Part shown: piece by piece, positions 9,763 through 18,152 of the stretch
Layout: every line of letters begins with the position of its first letter
How positions within the stretch are numbered: the stretch's first letter is position 1
Assembly (NCBI RefSeq): GCF_001295795.1
Contig: NZ_LJHY01000058.1
Location: 1-64,000 of the forward strand
Source of the DNA: Novosphingobium sp. AAP83
GTDB taxonomy: Bacteria; Pseudomonadota; Alphaproteobacteria; Sphingomonadales; Sphingomonadaceae
Direction: 5' to 3'
DNA length: 64,000 nucleotides
The notes under the pieces: generated by a model
The model's input: only the letters and a program-made list of their open reading frames with translations
Told to the model about the DNA's origin: nothing
Database searches by the model: none
Program-made: the position numbers and the translations under genes

Positions 9763-11438
9763 ACCGAACGACCTCCGTCATTTGCGCGCAACCGTTCCGG
9801 CTCGGGCACCACGCGGTATGCATCCGTTTGTGGGCCACCATCGTCCTGCGCCGCCTGCAAACGCTGGCGCAGTACCGCCAGCTCCAGCCGCGCACCATAG
9901 AGGCTTGCTGCGGGTGAAGCGGAGCTATCATCGTGGCCCGTCACCTGTTCAATGCTGCTCAGCCGCCGCGAAAGTTCGGCCAGAATTTCGCTATTCGCCT
10001 CGGTTGTGCCGGCAAGTTGGGCCAACTGGCGCGCATTCACCGTGCGCTCTTGCCCCATTCTTTCCATGCCATCGCCAAGAGTTGCATCCACCTTCTTGAC
10101 CAGACGGCGTTGGGCTGCGTTCATATGGCGAATATCGCGCAGCAGTTCACGGCGCGCTTTGGCCACAGCCCGATCATCGCCGATGCGCAAAATCCAGCGC
10201 GTAAACGATCCTAACCAGCCGGTTCGCGCATTTTCGCTTAAACTGCGCGCATTGGTGGCCAGGCCAACCTCCAGCAATTGCGCGTTCAGCGTGCCAATGT
10301 GTTCAAGCTGGCCGTGCAGGCGTTCAGGATCAATGGCCTGCACCGCCCCTTGCTGGGCGCGCATCTGGCTTAAGGTTTCCCGGATGAAGCGCCGGTCTTC
10401 GGCTGCCTGTTCATGCAAGGTCCGGAATTGCTGCACCAGCACCGTCTGGTTATGCGCCAAGTCTGCCACACAGGCTGTAATCGGCTTCAACAAGGGCTCA
10501 GGGTCATAGATCCGGGCCAGTGAACCGTTCAGCACCTGGATTGATTGGGCAAGCCCCATCACCGCACGGTTGGTTTCCTGGCCCACCATCGCAGAATCAA
10601 GGATGGTTTCACGCAAGTCGCGCAAGTGGCGCCCGCCAAGTTCAAGCGCCCGCACAATCCCCGCACTGGACCCTTGCCCCTGCCCTGCCCCTTCCGAAGC
10701 GTTCGTTTCCAAGGATGATACGTTGGCAAGCCAGTGCTCGAATTCATTGCGCACCACTTTCATCGAACCGGTCATGAACCGTTCGAGCGCGCCCAGAACC
10801 ATCGATGTCAAAAGGCCGAACAACGATGACGAAAAGCCGACCGACATGCCGTTCAGCGGTGCCTTCATGCCTTCGATCATCTTGCCGAAGCTGTCTGCCC
10901 CGCCGTTCAGGTCCATTGATCCGATCAGATCGCTAACCGAACTCACCGTCTTCATCAGGCCCATGAACGCACCGAGCAGGCCCAGAAATACCATCAGGCC
11001 CGAGAAGTACATTAGCGTCGATTTGCGATCATTGATGCGCATATCCACATCGTGCAGGATCAACTGTGCCGAAGCGTCCGAGATCTTCAACGTCTCCTGC
11101 TTGCCCATCTCTTCGGCAATCATGCGATAGCCTTGGCCAAGCAGCTGCGGCTCCTTGAACACGATTGCCGGCGTTTTGTAGGGATCGCTTGGACGTTGCT
11201 CTTGCGATCCATAGTCGATCTTCAACGCCTTCATGGCGAGAATTTCGTTCTTCAGGCCGAGCACGTGCTTAAAGGAAATGCCCGCTGCAACACCAAAAAG
11301 AGCAAAGATCGAAAGGTTCAGGGCTGCCTTCGCCATGATGCCTTCGATCACGAAGTCACGGGCATAGATGCCAATACCGACCAGCCCGACCATGATCGCG
11401 ATCATCTTCAGAAGGTCAGAACGTATCTTCTTTTCCAT
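9759..11438 (-). CDS. MotA/TolQ/ExbB-like proton-channel subunit with long coiled C-terminus
   Basis: The 559-residue protein has two N-terminal membrane segments (about 10-30 and 35-60). Two further segments surround the family core: YFSGLMVFLGLLGAFMGL near 145-160 and GMSVGFSSSLFGLLTSM near 195-215. These match the pore-forming helices of MotA/ExbB. The last ~300 residues are charged, helical and probably coiled-coil, which is much longer than in MotA or ExbB. It follows the MotB-like gene by 31 bp. In Salmonella SPI-4 the analogous SiiB works with SiiA as a proton channel that controls a giant adhesin, and I infer the same role here. Confidence 0.82.
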   Translation of the reverse strand: MEKKIRSDLLKMIAIMVGLVGIGIYARDFVIEGIMAKAALNLSIFALFGVAAGISFKHVLGLKNEILAMKALKIDYGSQEQRPSDPYKTPAIVFKEPQLLGQGYRMIAEEMGKQETLKISDASAQLILHDVDMRINDRKSTLMYFSGLMVFLGLLGAFMGLMKTVSSVSDLIGSMDLNGGADSFGKMIEGMKAPLNGMSVGFSSSLFGLLTSMVLGALERFMTGSMKVVRNEFEHWLANVSSLETNASEGAGQGQGSSAGIVRALELGGRHLRDLRETILDSAMVGQETNRAVMGLAQSIQVLNGSLARIYDPEPLLKPITACVADLAHNQTVLVQQFRTLHEQAAEDRRFIRETLSQMRAQQGAVQAIDPERLHGQLEHIGTLNAQLLEVGLATNARSLSENARTGWLGSFTRWILRIGDDRAVAKARRELLRDIRHMNAAQRRLVKKVDATLGDGMERMGQERTVNARQLAQLAGTTEANSEILAELSRRLSSIEQVTGHDDSSASPAASLYGARLELAVLRQRLQAAQDDGGPQTDAYRVVPEPERLRANDGGRSV

Positions 11439-11469
11439 GACTTAAAGCTTTCCCGATTCCTGCTACACA

Positions 11470-12201
11470 TCAGGGCTTGATAACAACGCGAACGGTGTGG
11501 CCTTCTTTCGACCGCAAATCCGTGACGCGTACCTGCGTGGTAATGCTGGATGGTTTGATGCCGGCTTTCACCAGCAAGTTTCGTGTTACCGCGGCGCGAT
11601 AAAACCCGATCCGCTGCGCTTCTGACAAAGATGCATCTTGCGGCGTCAGCGCCCAAATTTCGAATTTCATGCCATCCTTGGCATGTTGTCCGACAAACTT
11701 GACGATGGCCTCGGTGTTGTCTGCGCTATACCGGATGGCGGTGGGTTCAAAATCGATCTGCAACAGCATGTCAGCCGTTTTCACCTCGACGCCGGTAGTG
11801 GCATCGGGGCGCTCCATCGCCTTGACTTTGACCTTCAGCAGGTCCGGGCTTTCGCGCGTACGGATCGTCAATTCATCGCGCCCGGTTACCGGATTTTGTG
11901 TGCGCAACACATCGCCAAGTTCGGCAATCGACGTGCCTTTTTCGGCGTCGATCTGGGTCCCTTTGGATTGCTGTTTGGCGCTTGCGGCATCCTGATCGCT
12001 TGCTGCCCCCTTCGCCTTGCCGCTCGCCGCCAATTCAGCAGCCATGCTGGTCTTCAACTGCGCCACCACACGCTGCGACAAGACCATCACCGCCGCGCTC
12101 ATGATAACGAGCAGAAACGTGACGACCATGATCACCGTCGTGAGCACGTCAACGAACGCTGGCCAGTGATTGACTTCACCTTCTGATGATCCGCCTGCCA
12201 C
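11470..12201 (-). CDS. MotB/SiiA-like proton-channel partner with OmpA-like domain
   Basis: The 243-residue protein has a single N-terminal membrane helix (about 17-40) preceded by WPAFVD. Asp18 sits where MotB and SiiA keep their proton-binding aspartate. A Lys/Ala/Gln-rich linker follows, then a divergent OmpA/MotB-type C-terminal domain (about 145-240, with the pattern IDF...A...RIGFYRAAVTRNLL). It probably pairs with the MotA-like protein and reaches the cell wall. It lies 46 bp after the ABC exporter gene. It is not a flagellar MotB in context, because no flagellar genes are near. Confidence 0.83.
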   Translation of the reverse strand: MAGGSSEGEVNHWPAFVDVLTTVIMVVTFLLVIMSAAVMVLSQRVVAQLKTSMAAELAASGKAKGAASDQDAASAKQQSKGTQIDAEKGTSIAELGDVLRTQNPVTGRDELTIRTRESPDLLKVKVKAMERPDATTGVEVKTADMLLQIDFEPTAIRYSADNTEAIVKFVGQHAKDGMKFEIWALTPQDASLSEAQRIGFYRAAVTRNLLVKAGIKPSSITTQVRVTDLRSKEGHTVRVVIKP

Positions 12202-12247
12202 TAGCTGTTTCCTGCTGGTTTAGCGTGTTGCATGAGCCGCTGATTGA

Positions 12248-14473
12248 TCATGCGGCCCTCGGCATCGGACGCGATTGCAGCTTGGCGATCACTTCGGACT
12301 TCGGCGCATCCGCAATGATCCGGCCGTTATCCAGCCAGATCACCCGATCGACGATATCCAGCAGCGCAATGCGATGCGTGGCAATAATCAGCGTCTTGTC
12401 CATCGTGGCCTGGCTCAAACCGGCCATGACCGTTTTCTCGCTGCCAACGTCCATCGCTTCGGTCGGCTCATCCAGCAGGAGTACGGCCGGATCACGCACC
12501 ATCGCCCGGGCCAGCAAAATACTTTTTCTCTGACCACCCGAAAGGTTCCTGCCACCGGGGCCAAGCTTGCGATTGTAACCCTCGACGCTGCGTTCCACAA
12601 AACTGTCGAGGTTTGCCGCGCGCACGGCTTTGGTCACGATCTCGGCGGAGGGTTCATCAAGCCCGAGCAGGATGTTGTCCCAGATGCTCGTGTCAAAAAG
12701 CTGCGCATCTTGGCTACAAAACACCACCTTCTGCCGGATTTGCGCCACCGAATAGTGCGCCGCGCTATAGCCATCGATCAGATATTGGCCGGATTTGGGC
12801 TCCAGCATCCCTGCAATCACCTGCAAAAGCGTTGATTTGCCGGACCCCGAACGCCCGATCAGCGCTATCTTCTCACCCGGCCGGATCGTCAAAGACACAT
12901 CTTGCAGCGCAAAAGCGGCACTATCCTCATGCCGGTAAATCACTGATGCAAGGGTGAATTCGCCCTTTATCGTCTGCTGCCGCACACCAGGATCAGGAAT
13001 TTCACGCTCGGATTCAAGCTCCAGCAATTCCGCCAGACCAGCAAACTGCGTCCGCGCCTGCTGCGCTTTGGACAACAAAGACACAGCCGTGGTCACCGGC
13101 GTCATGGCCCGGCTGGTCAGCATACAAACCGCAATCAACGCGCCCGTTGTCATCACACCCGCCTTGATCTGGAAAACGCTGATGATCACCACCAGCACCG
13201 TCACCAGTTGCACCAGCAACCCGGCCATCGCTTGCGGCACGTCGTTCCATTGGCGCGCCGATGTGGCGGTCACGCCGATGTGGTCTGAAACTTTATCCCA
13301 GCGGCCCAGGAAGTGGCCCTCAGCCAAATTCGCCTTGATCGTCTCAATCCCGCTTGCAGCATCAACCACTAGATTGTTGCGCGCATGGATCAGCTTGGCG
13401 CAGCGCGTGGCCGAAAGCCGGGCGGCAAAACTGGCAACCATGCCAACGACCAGTAACGCTATCGCGCCAATCACAGGTGCAAACGCGGTATAGCCACCGA
13501 TCAGGGCTATCAGCGCTACAAACAAAAGAAAAAACGGCACGTCGATCAGGAACGTCAAAATCAGTTGCGGCACAAACAGCGCAATGGAATCAACATCCCG
13601 CAGCGCGTTCATCATCGATCCAACGCTCAGTTTCTGGCCGCCGACGCGTGCGCCCATAAAGCTGTTCATCGCCCGGTTCTGAACGATCTGCGCCACCCGC
13701 ACGCCCACCGCATCGACAAAGCTCGATCGGATCTGGCGAAAGGCGAATTCGAAAACCAGCGCCAAAAGAACACCAGCAGACAGTGCCCACAGCGATTCAA
13801 TCGCCAGATTGGGCACAACCTTGTCGTAAATAGCGCGCATATACAAAGGCAGGGCAAGGCCGCACAAATTCAACAAGGCCGCCGTAAAAACCATCTGCAC
13901 CAACCGGCGGCGCTCGGACATGAATATGCCCAACATCCACAGCCGGGGATTTTTGCGGACGAAGCTGCGCTCGTCTTCAAAATCCAACCCGTTTTGCGGG
14001 TCGCCGTGACCGCATGCCAGAACCGTGATGTCACCAAGCACGCCCAGGCCGCTTCGTAGGACCTCGCGCTCGCCTTGGCTATCAATGATGGTAAATGTGG
14101 TACGACTTGGTGCGCCCGTAATGATGATGGCACCATCACCTCCGGCCATCGCCAGCAGGGGCAAATCTTCCAAACCTGCCTCGCCCAAGCCTGCACCATA
14201 ATCGCGGGTTTCGATCCCGATCCTCGCCAGCGCAATCGGCACATAGCGCGGATCGAAAAAGCCGTCTTTCACGGGCAGCGCTGCGGTCAGCATCGCGGCA
14301 TCGGCGGTATATCCGCAGTGGGCAGCCAGATGTTCCAAAGCCGCGACGACACTCAGCGGGTAAAGCACTTGCCGCTCATGAGTCGGCTGATCGTAACGCG
14401 GTGTCTTGCCTGTAAAGAACAAGAAAGCGCGGTCCAGCAAGCTCATTTTAACACTGGCGGCAGATGATTGCAT
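12248..14473 (-). CDS. Type I secretion ABC exporter with C39-like domain
   Basis: This 741-residue protein has an N-terminal C39-like peptidase domain (about 30-150) with no catalytic Cys in the usual place. A six-helix ABC membrane domain follows (about 185-470), then a nucleotide-binding domain: Walker A GRSGSGKS at 540-547, LSGGQ at 644-648, Walker B VLLLDE near 664-669, and switch His700. LapB/HlyB-type exporters use the degenerate C39-like domain to hold RTX substrates. It is the first gene of the minus-strand run and divergent from the HlyD gene. It should power export of the RTX protein at the end of the run. Confidence 0.92.
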   Translation of the reverse strand: MQSSAASVKMSLLDRAFLFFTGKTPRYDQPTHERQVLYPLSVVAALEHLAAHCGYTADAAMLTAALPVKDGFFDPRYVPIALARIGIETRDYGAGLGEAGLEDLPLLAMAGGDGAIIITGAPSRTTFTIIDSQGEREVLRSGLGVLGDITVLACGHGDPQNGLDFEDERSFVRKNPRLWMLGIFMSERRRLVQMVFTAALLNLCGLALPLYMRAIYDKVVPNLAIESLWALSAGVLLALVFEFAFRQIRSSFVDAVGVRVAQIVQNRAMNSFMGARVGGQKLSVGSMMNALRDVDSIALFVPQLILTFLIDVPFFLLFVALIALIGGYTAFAPVIGAIALLVVGMVASFAARLSATRCAKLIHARNNLVVDAASGIETIKANLAEGHFLGRWDKVSDHIGVTATSARQWNDVPQAMAGLLVQLVTVLVVIISVFQIKAGVMTTGALIAVCMLTSRAMTPVTTAVSLLSKAQQARTQFAGLAELLELESEREIPDPGVRQQTIKGEFTLASVIYRHEDSAAFALQDVSLTIRPGEKIALIGRSGSGKSTLLQVIAGMLEPKSGQYLIDGYSAAHYSVAQIRQKVVFCSQDAQLFDTSIWDNILLGLDEPSAEIVTKAVRAANLDSFVERSVEGYNRKLGPGGRNLSGGQRKSILLARAMVRDPAVLLLDEPTEAMDVGSEKTVMAGLSQATMDKTLIIATHRIALLDIVDRVIWLDNGRIIADAPKSEVIAKLQSRPMPRAA

Positions 14474-14626
14474 GTGTGGCCCGGCCCCTATTTCCTTGTC
14501 GGAGAATTAACCAAACAAAGGTAAATTGGGGTTCACGGGCCAATACGCAGATTCCCATAGCCTCGCGTTCTCTGCCTTTAAGCATGATCCGCCCTATTTG
14601 CTTTCGATCAAACGAGGGCCAGTTTC
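14474..14626. promoter_or_regulatory. Divergent promoter region of the secretion locus
   Basis: This 153-bp gap separates the divergently transcribed ABC exporter and HlyD adaptor genes and must hold both promoters. It is more AT-rich than its flanks around 14505-14530. I found no convincing -35/-10 pair or palindrome. The adhesin-side palindrome ACCTACGTAGGT does not recur here. Confidence 0.5.
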
Positions 14627-16033
14627 ATGTCTATTGCAGGATTAAGAGACCTTATCATTTGCAAGATGGGCGGCGCATTTCTTTATGAAAACGTCTCCAG
14701 CCGCGAACTGGCCAACGCTTTTTCTGGTAAAGTCATGGGTGCCACCGATCAGGAAACTGCTCTGAAACCATGGAGCGGGCGCATCAAAACCCGCAAGGCC
14801 AGCAAGCTGTTGCTCGTGCTTGGCGTCATGATCATCAGCTTTCTATGCTGGGCCAGTATCTTCGAGATCGAGAAAGTCACCCGTGGCTCAGGACGCGTCC
14901 TGCCCTCTGTGCAAAATCAGGTAATCCAGCACCTTGAAGGCGGAATTGTGCAGCAAATCCTCGTTCAGGAAGGGCAGCGCGTTGAAAAAGGTCAGATCCT
15001 GATGCTGGTCAAAAACCAGATCACCGCGTCCGACCTCGAAAACGCGCGGATTGACGTCACCGCCAAGAAAATCATGCTCGCCCGGATGGACGCCGAAGTG
15101 GGCGGCGCGCGCTATTTCATCACGCCGCCTGCGCTGGCCACACTCGCCCCGGAAATTGCCCGCTCCGAAGAGGCCCTGTTCGCCTCGCGCATCATGCAGC
15201 GTGGCTCGGTCGATGGCATCGCCTCGGGCGAAGCTAACGCTAAGCGCGCGCAGCTCTCGTCACTCAGCGCAAGGCTCGCCAATTTGCGCAGCGAAGAAGC
15301 GCTGCTGATGGTGCAATTGGGCAAGCTCGAACGCGCATTCCAGGCCGAAGCGATCTCTGAGCGTGACGTTCTGGAAAAGCGCTCGGCCTTGCTATCATTG
15401 CGCACCCGCATCGCCGATGTGCAAAACCAGATCCCGGAAACCCGCGCGCAAATCTCTTCCGCTTCTGCTCGTCAGGGCGAAGTGTGGACGCGGATGGTGC
15501 AGGAAACCGAAGAGCAGGCCTCCCGCCTCAGGCTGGAATTGGCCAAAGCGGATGAAGCCATGCTGGCCTTTCAGGACAAGGCGCAGCGCGAAGAAATCCG
15601 CGCCCCCATGGATGGCGTCGTCAACAAGCTGTTCATCCAAACCGTTGGCGGCGTGATCCGGGGCGGCGAACCCTTGGCCGAGATCGTGCCCGTCGACAAG
15701 ATCATCATGATCGAGGCTCGCATCGCACCAAAGGATCGCGGCGAAGTTTGGGACAAATTGCCCGCGACGATCAAGATTTCCGCTTATGATTCAGCCGTCT
15801 ATGGCAGCCTCACTGGGCAGGTCTACGATGTTTCTCCCGACGTTCTGCAAGACCCCAAGGGTGAAACTTACTACCGCGCACGGCTGCGGGCAGATGCTAC
15901 AAACTTCGGCAACGGCCGCCCCGTGCTTCCGGGCATGACCGCCGAGGTGAACATCCTGTCTGGCAAGCAAACGATCCTCGACTACATCTTGGGACCACTC
16001 ATCCAGATCAAAAACGCCGCTTTACGCGAATGA
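14627..16033 (+). CDS. HlyD-family periplasmic adaptor of the type I system
   Basis: The 468-residue protein has a short cytoplasmic N-terminus, one membrane helix (about 62-80), and a lipoyl/barrel-sandwich half beginning GSGRVLPSVQNQ. Long coiled-coil hairpins follow (about 135-330), then the second lipoyl half (EEIRAPMDGVV) and a beta-barrel end. This is the HlyD/LapC architecture that links the ABC exporter to TolC. The start at 14627 has GAGGG 8 nt upstream; a later ATG at 14666 lacks a good site. Its neighbour across the divergent promoter is the cognate ABC gene. Confidence 0.93.
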   Translation: MSIAGLRDLIICKMGGAFLYENVSSRELANAFSGKVMGATDQETALKPWSGRIKTRKASKLLLVLGVMIISFLCWASIFEIEKVTRGSGRVLPSVQNQVIQHLEGGIVQQILVQEGQRVEKGQILMLVKNQITASDLENARIDVTAKKIMLARMDAEVGGARYFITPPALATLAPEIARSEEALFASRIMQRGSVDGIASGEANAKRAQLSSLSARLANLRSEEALLMVQLGKLERAFQAEAISERDVLEKRSALLSLRTRIADVQNQIPETRAQISSASARQGEVWTRMVQETEEQASRLRLELAKADEAMLAFQDKAQREEIRAPMDGVVNKLFIQTVGGVIRGGEPLAEIVPVDKIIMIEARIAPKDRGEVWDKLPATIKISAYDSAVYGSLTGQVYDVSPDVLQDPKGETYYRARLRADATNFGNGRPVLPGMTAEVNILSGKQTILDYILGPLIQIKNAALRE

Positions 16034-16163
16034 CGCGGAAATAGCTCCGTTGCGCGCCGAAGCCATCGTTAAAGCTGTTCCTTGGCCTTTACGGCGACAT
16101 TCCCTTGCCAGCACGGCCATCCTGTGTGGTATGGGCGGAAAACTTGAAAATACAGGCAGCATA

Positions 16164-16502
16164 ATGGCCCGCAAACATTCAAAACATAGTTCGTATGAAG
16201 ACTTGCCCGACGAGGACGAAGCACCGGTTATCGTGCCCCCATGCTGGCTTTGCGGCCGACCAACGGGCAAAACCGTGGTATGGCATCACCCAGTTCCAAA
16301 AAGCCGGGGCGGACGCGATGTTGTGCCCATGCACCCGATTTGCCAGCAAACCCTGATCGCCAATTTCACCAATTCGGAATTGCAGCGTCACGGCATGGAT
16401 GTTGATGGCTTGCTGGCCAATCCTACAGTGCGCAAATTTGTTGATTGGGTGGCCGGTAAAGACCCTGATTTCACCGCAACAACAGCGAAGAAAAAGCGTT
16501 AG
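16164..16502 (+). CDS. Small HNH-type zinc-finger protein
   Basis: This 112-residue protein contains CWLCG (residues ~27-31), HHPVPKSRGG and PMHPICQ, the Cys/His pattern of HNH nuclease-like proteins common in sphingomonads. The C-terminus is Lys-rich. I chose the ATG at 16164 because the extra upstream residues look non-coding. It may act on nucleic acid, but no restriction or mobile partner lies beside it, so a nuclease role is unproven. Confidence 0.7.
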   Translation: MARKHSKHSSYEDLPDEDEAPVIVPPCWLCGRPTGKTVVWHHPVPKSRGGRDVVPMHPICQQTLIANFTNSELQRHGMDVDGLLANPTVRKFVDWVAGKDPDFTATTAKKKR

Positions 16503-16614
16503 TTGCCGAACCTGGCGTTTTTGGCATCGGGCCTCAAGCTGCGGAATGGCGCTATGAAAGTCGGGGCTTCATTGAGCACTCCTCAAACCCCGAAAAGCGC
16601 GGTATCAATTCTGT

Positions 16615-17709
16615 ATGGATGAACCTGCAAAAAACGCTACGCCCCCATCGCGCGGGATTGAAATGCCCCAAACGCCAAGCTCCATCGGGTTTGGACAGGT
16701 CGCAATATCAACCGTCATCGTTGTCACCATTATCGGCGTTTTTTGGCTGGCGATTGAGCTTAACCGCTTTTTCATGCTGGTATTTGCAGCGATCGTGCTT
16801 GGCGCAGTGTTTCAGGCCATTGCCGGATGGATCGCCCGAATCACCGGCATGAGCCGGACCTTCAGCTTGATTCTGGCGGTAATAGGGCTGTTTGCGGTGT
16901 TTATCGGCAGCTTTGTGCTATTCGGCACCCAGCTTGCGAATGAGTTCGACACGATTGAACAAACAGTGCCCGCTGCGCTGCAACGAATTCAAGGTTTCCT
17001 TGATAATTACGGCCTCGGCGATCAGGCCCGCGATCTGGCAAAAGTCGGTGCCGAGGATATCTCCCGCATCCTCACCCAGGCAGGAGGCTATGCGCTTGCT
17101 GCCAGTAGCGGTTTGGCAGATTTTGTGTTGGTGATCGTCGGCGCAATCTTCATGGCCGGAAACCCTGACGTCTATCGCCGTGGTTTGCTGCTGTTGCTAC
17201 CTGCAAAGGCTGAGCCGGTCATGGCACAAGCGCTGGACAATGCCGGTGCCGGCCTACGCGGCTGGATGATGGGACAAGCCATCTCGTCGCTGGTGATCGG
17301 CGCGCTGACATGGGGCGGGCTTTCGCTGCTGGGCGTTCCAGCATCAGGCGGTTTGGCGATTATCGCGGGCCTGCTGGATATCATCCCCATGGTTGGCCCG
17401 GTGCTCTCCGGCATTCCGGCAGTATTGCTGGCCTTTACCATCTCACCCGTCGCTGCCTTGTGGACGTTGGTGCTGTTTCTGGTGATCCAGCAACTGCAAG
17501 GAAACGTGCTCCAACCGATGATCCAGAGGCACGCGGTGGACGTCCCCCCTGCCCTGCTGCTGTTCGCAGTACTGGCGGCCGGACTGCTGTTCGGTTTCCT
17601 CGGCGTCCTCCTCGCCTCACCACTGACTATCGTCTGCTACGTCTTTGTGCAGCGTATCTATGTGCAGGCCATCCTTGGCAAAGAGATCAAGGTGGCCGGG
17701 GCGGACTGA
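16615..17709 (+). CDS. AI-2E family transporter (PerM-like permease)
   Basis: The 364-residue inner-membrane protein has about eight predicted helices, a soluble segment in the middle (about 105-150) and the C-terminal family pattern IAGLLDIIPMVGP followed by VIQQLQGNVLQP. Those motifs define the AI-2E/UPF0118 family, which includes TqsA-like exporters and Na+/H+ antiporters. The substrate cannot be told from sequence. It stands alone on the plus strand. Confidence 0.88.
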   Translation: MDEPAKNATPPSRGIEMPQTPSSIGFGQVAISTVIVVTIIGVFWLAIELNRFFMLVFAAIVLGAVFQAIAGWIARITGMSRTFSLILAVIGLFAVFIGSFVLFGTQLANEFDTIEQTVPAALQRIQGFLDNYGLGDQARDLAKVGAEDISRILTQAGGYALAASSGLADFVLVIVGAIFMAGNPDVYRRGLLLLLPAKAEPVMAQALDNAGAGLRGWMMGQAISSLVIGALTWGGLSLLGVPASGGLAIIAGLLDIIPMVGPVLSGIPAVLLAFTISPVAALWTLVLFLVIQQLQGNVLQPMIQRHAVDVPPALLLFAVLAAGLLFGFLGVLLASPLTIVCYVFVQRIYVQAILGKEIKVAGAD

Positions 17710-17873
17710 CAGCAGGCCAGACCACTTTGATCTCGCTAAACAGTGCCATACTCACCTGCAACAAAATTCAACTCATTGGGTAGAGTATAAAGCTGGACTT
17801 TATCTCCCAGCAGCATTCGTTTGATGTCTACTAAATAACTTGAGTTTATGTTGCAACCTTCTACAAGGGGGCA

Positions 17874-18059
17874 ATGATGACTGACGAGATTGATAAGTCG
17901 GCGCAAGACCCGGAGCGGGCGCGACAGCTTGAGGAAAGCATCGCGAGCGTGCGCGAGGCGCTGGAGGGCCTGCGTTACGGGACCATCGCATTGACCATCC
18001 ACGAAGGACGGGTGGTCCAGATTGACGTGACCGAGAAGCGGCGGCTCAAGCCAAGCTGA
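17874..18059 (+). CDS. YezD family protein (DUF2292)
   Basis: The 61-residue protein has a charged helical N-terminus and a C-terminal half ALEGLRYGTIALTIHEGR then VVQIDVTEKRR, the DUF2292 signature. Members often sit beside sulfur-source uptake genes and TonB receptors. Here the next gene, 93 bp downstream, is a TonB receptor. AAGGGGG precedes a double ATG; the second (17877) has the better spacing. A role in sulfur regulation is only inferred from family context. Confidence 0.75.
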   Translation: MMTDEIDKSAQDPERARQLEESIASVREALEGLRYGTIALTIHEGRVVQIDVTEKRRLKPS

Positions 18060-18152
18060 TCAGTTCGCAAACGAATTCAAAAAGCAAACATCCACCGCAC
18101 CGCTGACCGGACCACCGGAGGCATTGTTCGGGCAAATCCATGAGGCCAGACA

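Noticed and set aside
11470..12201. Flagellar stator genes motA/motB
   Set aside because: No flagellar genes are near, the MotA-like tail is wrong for a stator, and the pair is embedded in a type I secretion operon.
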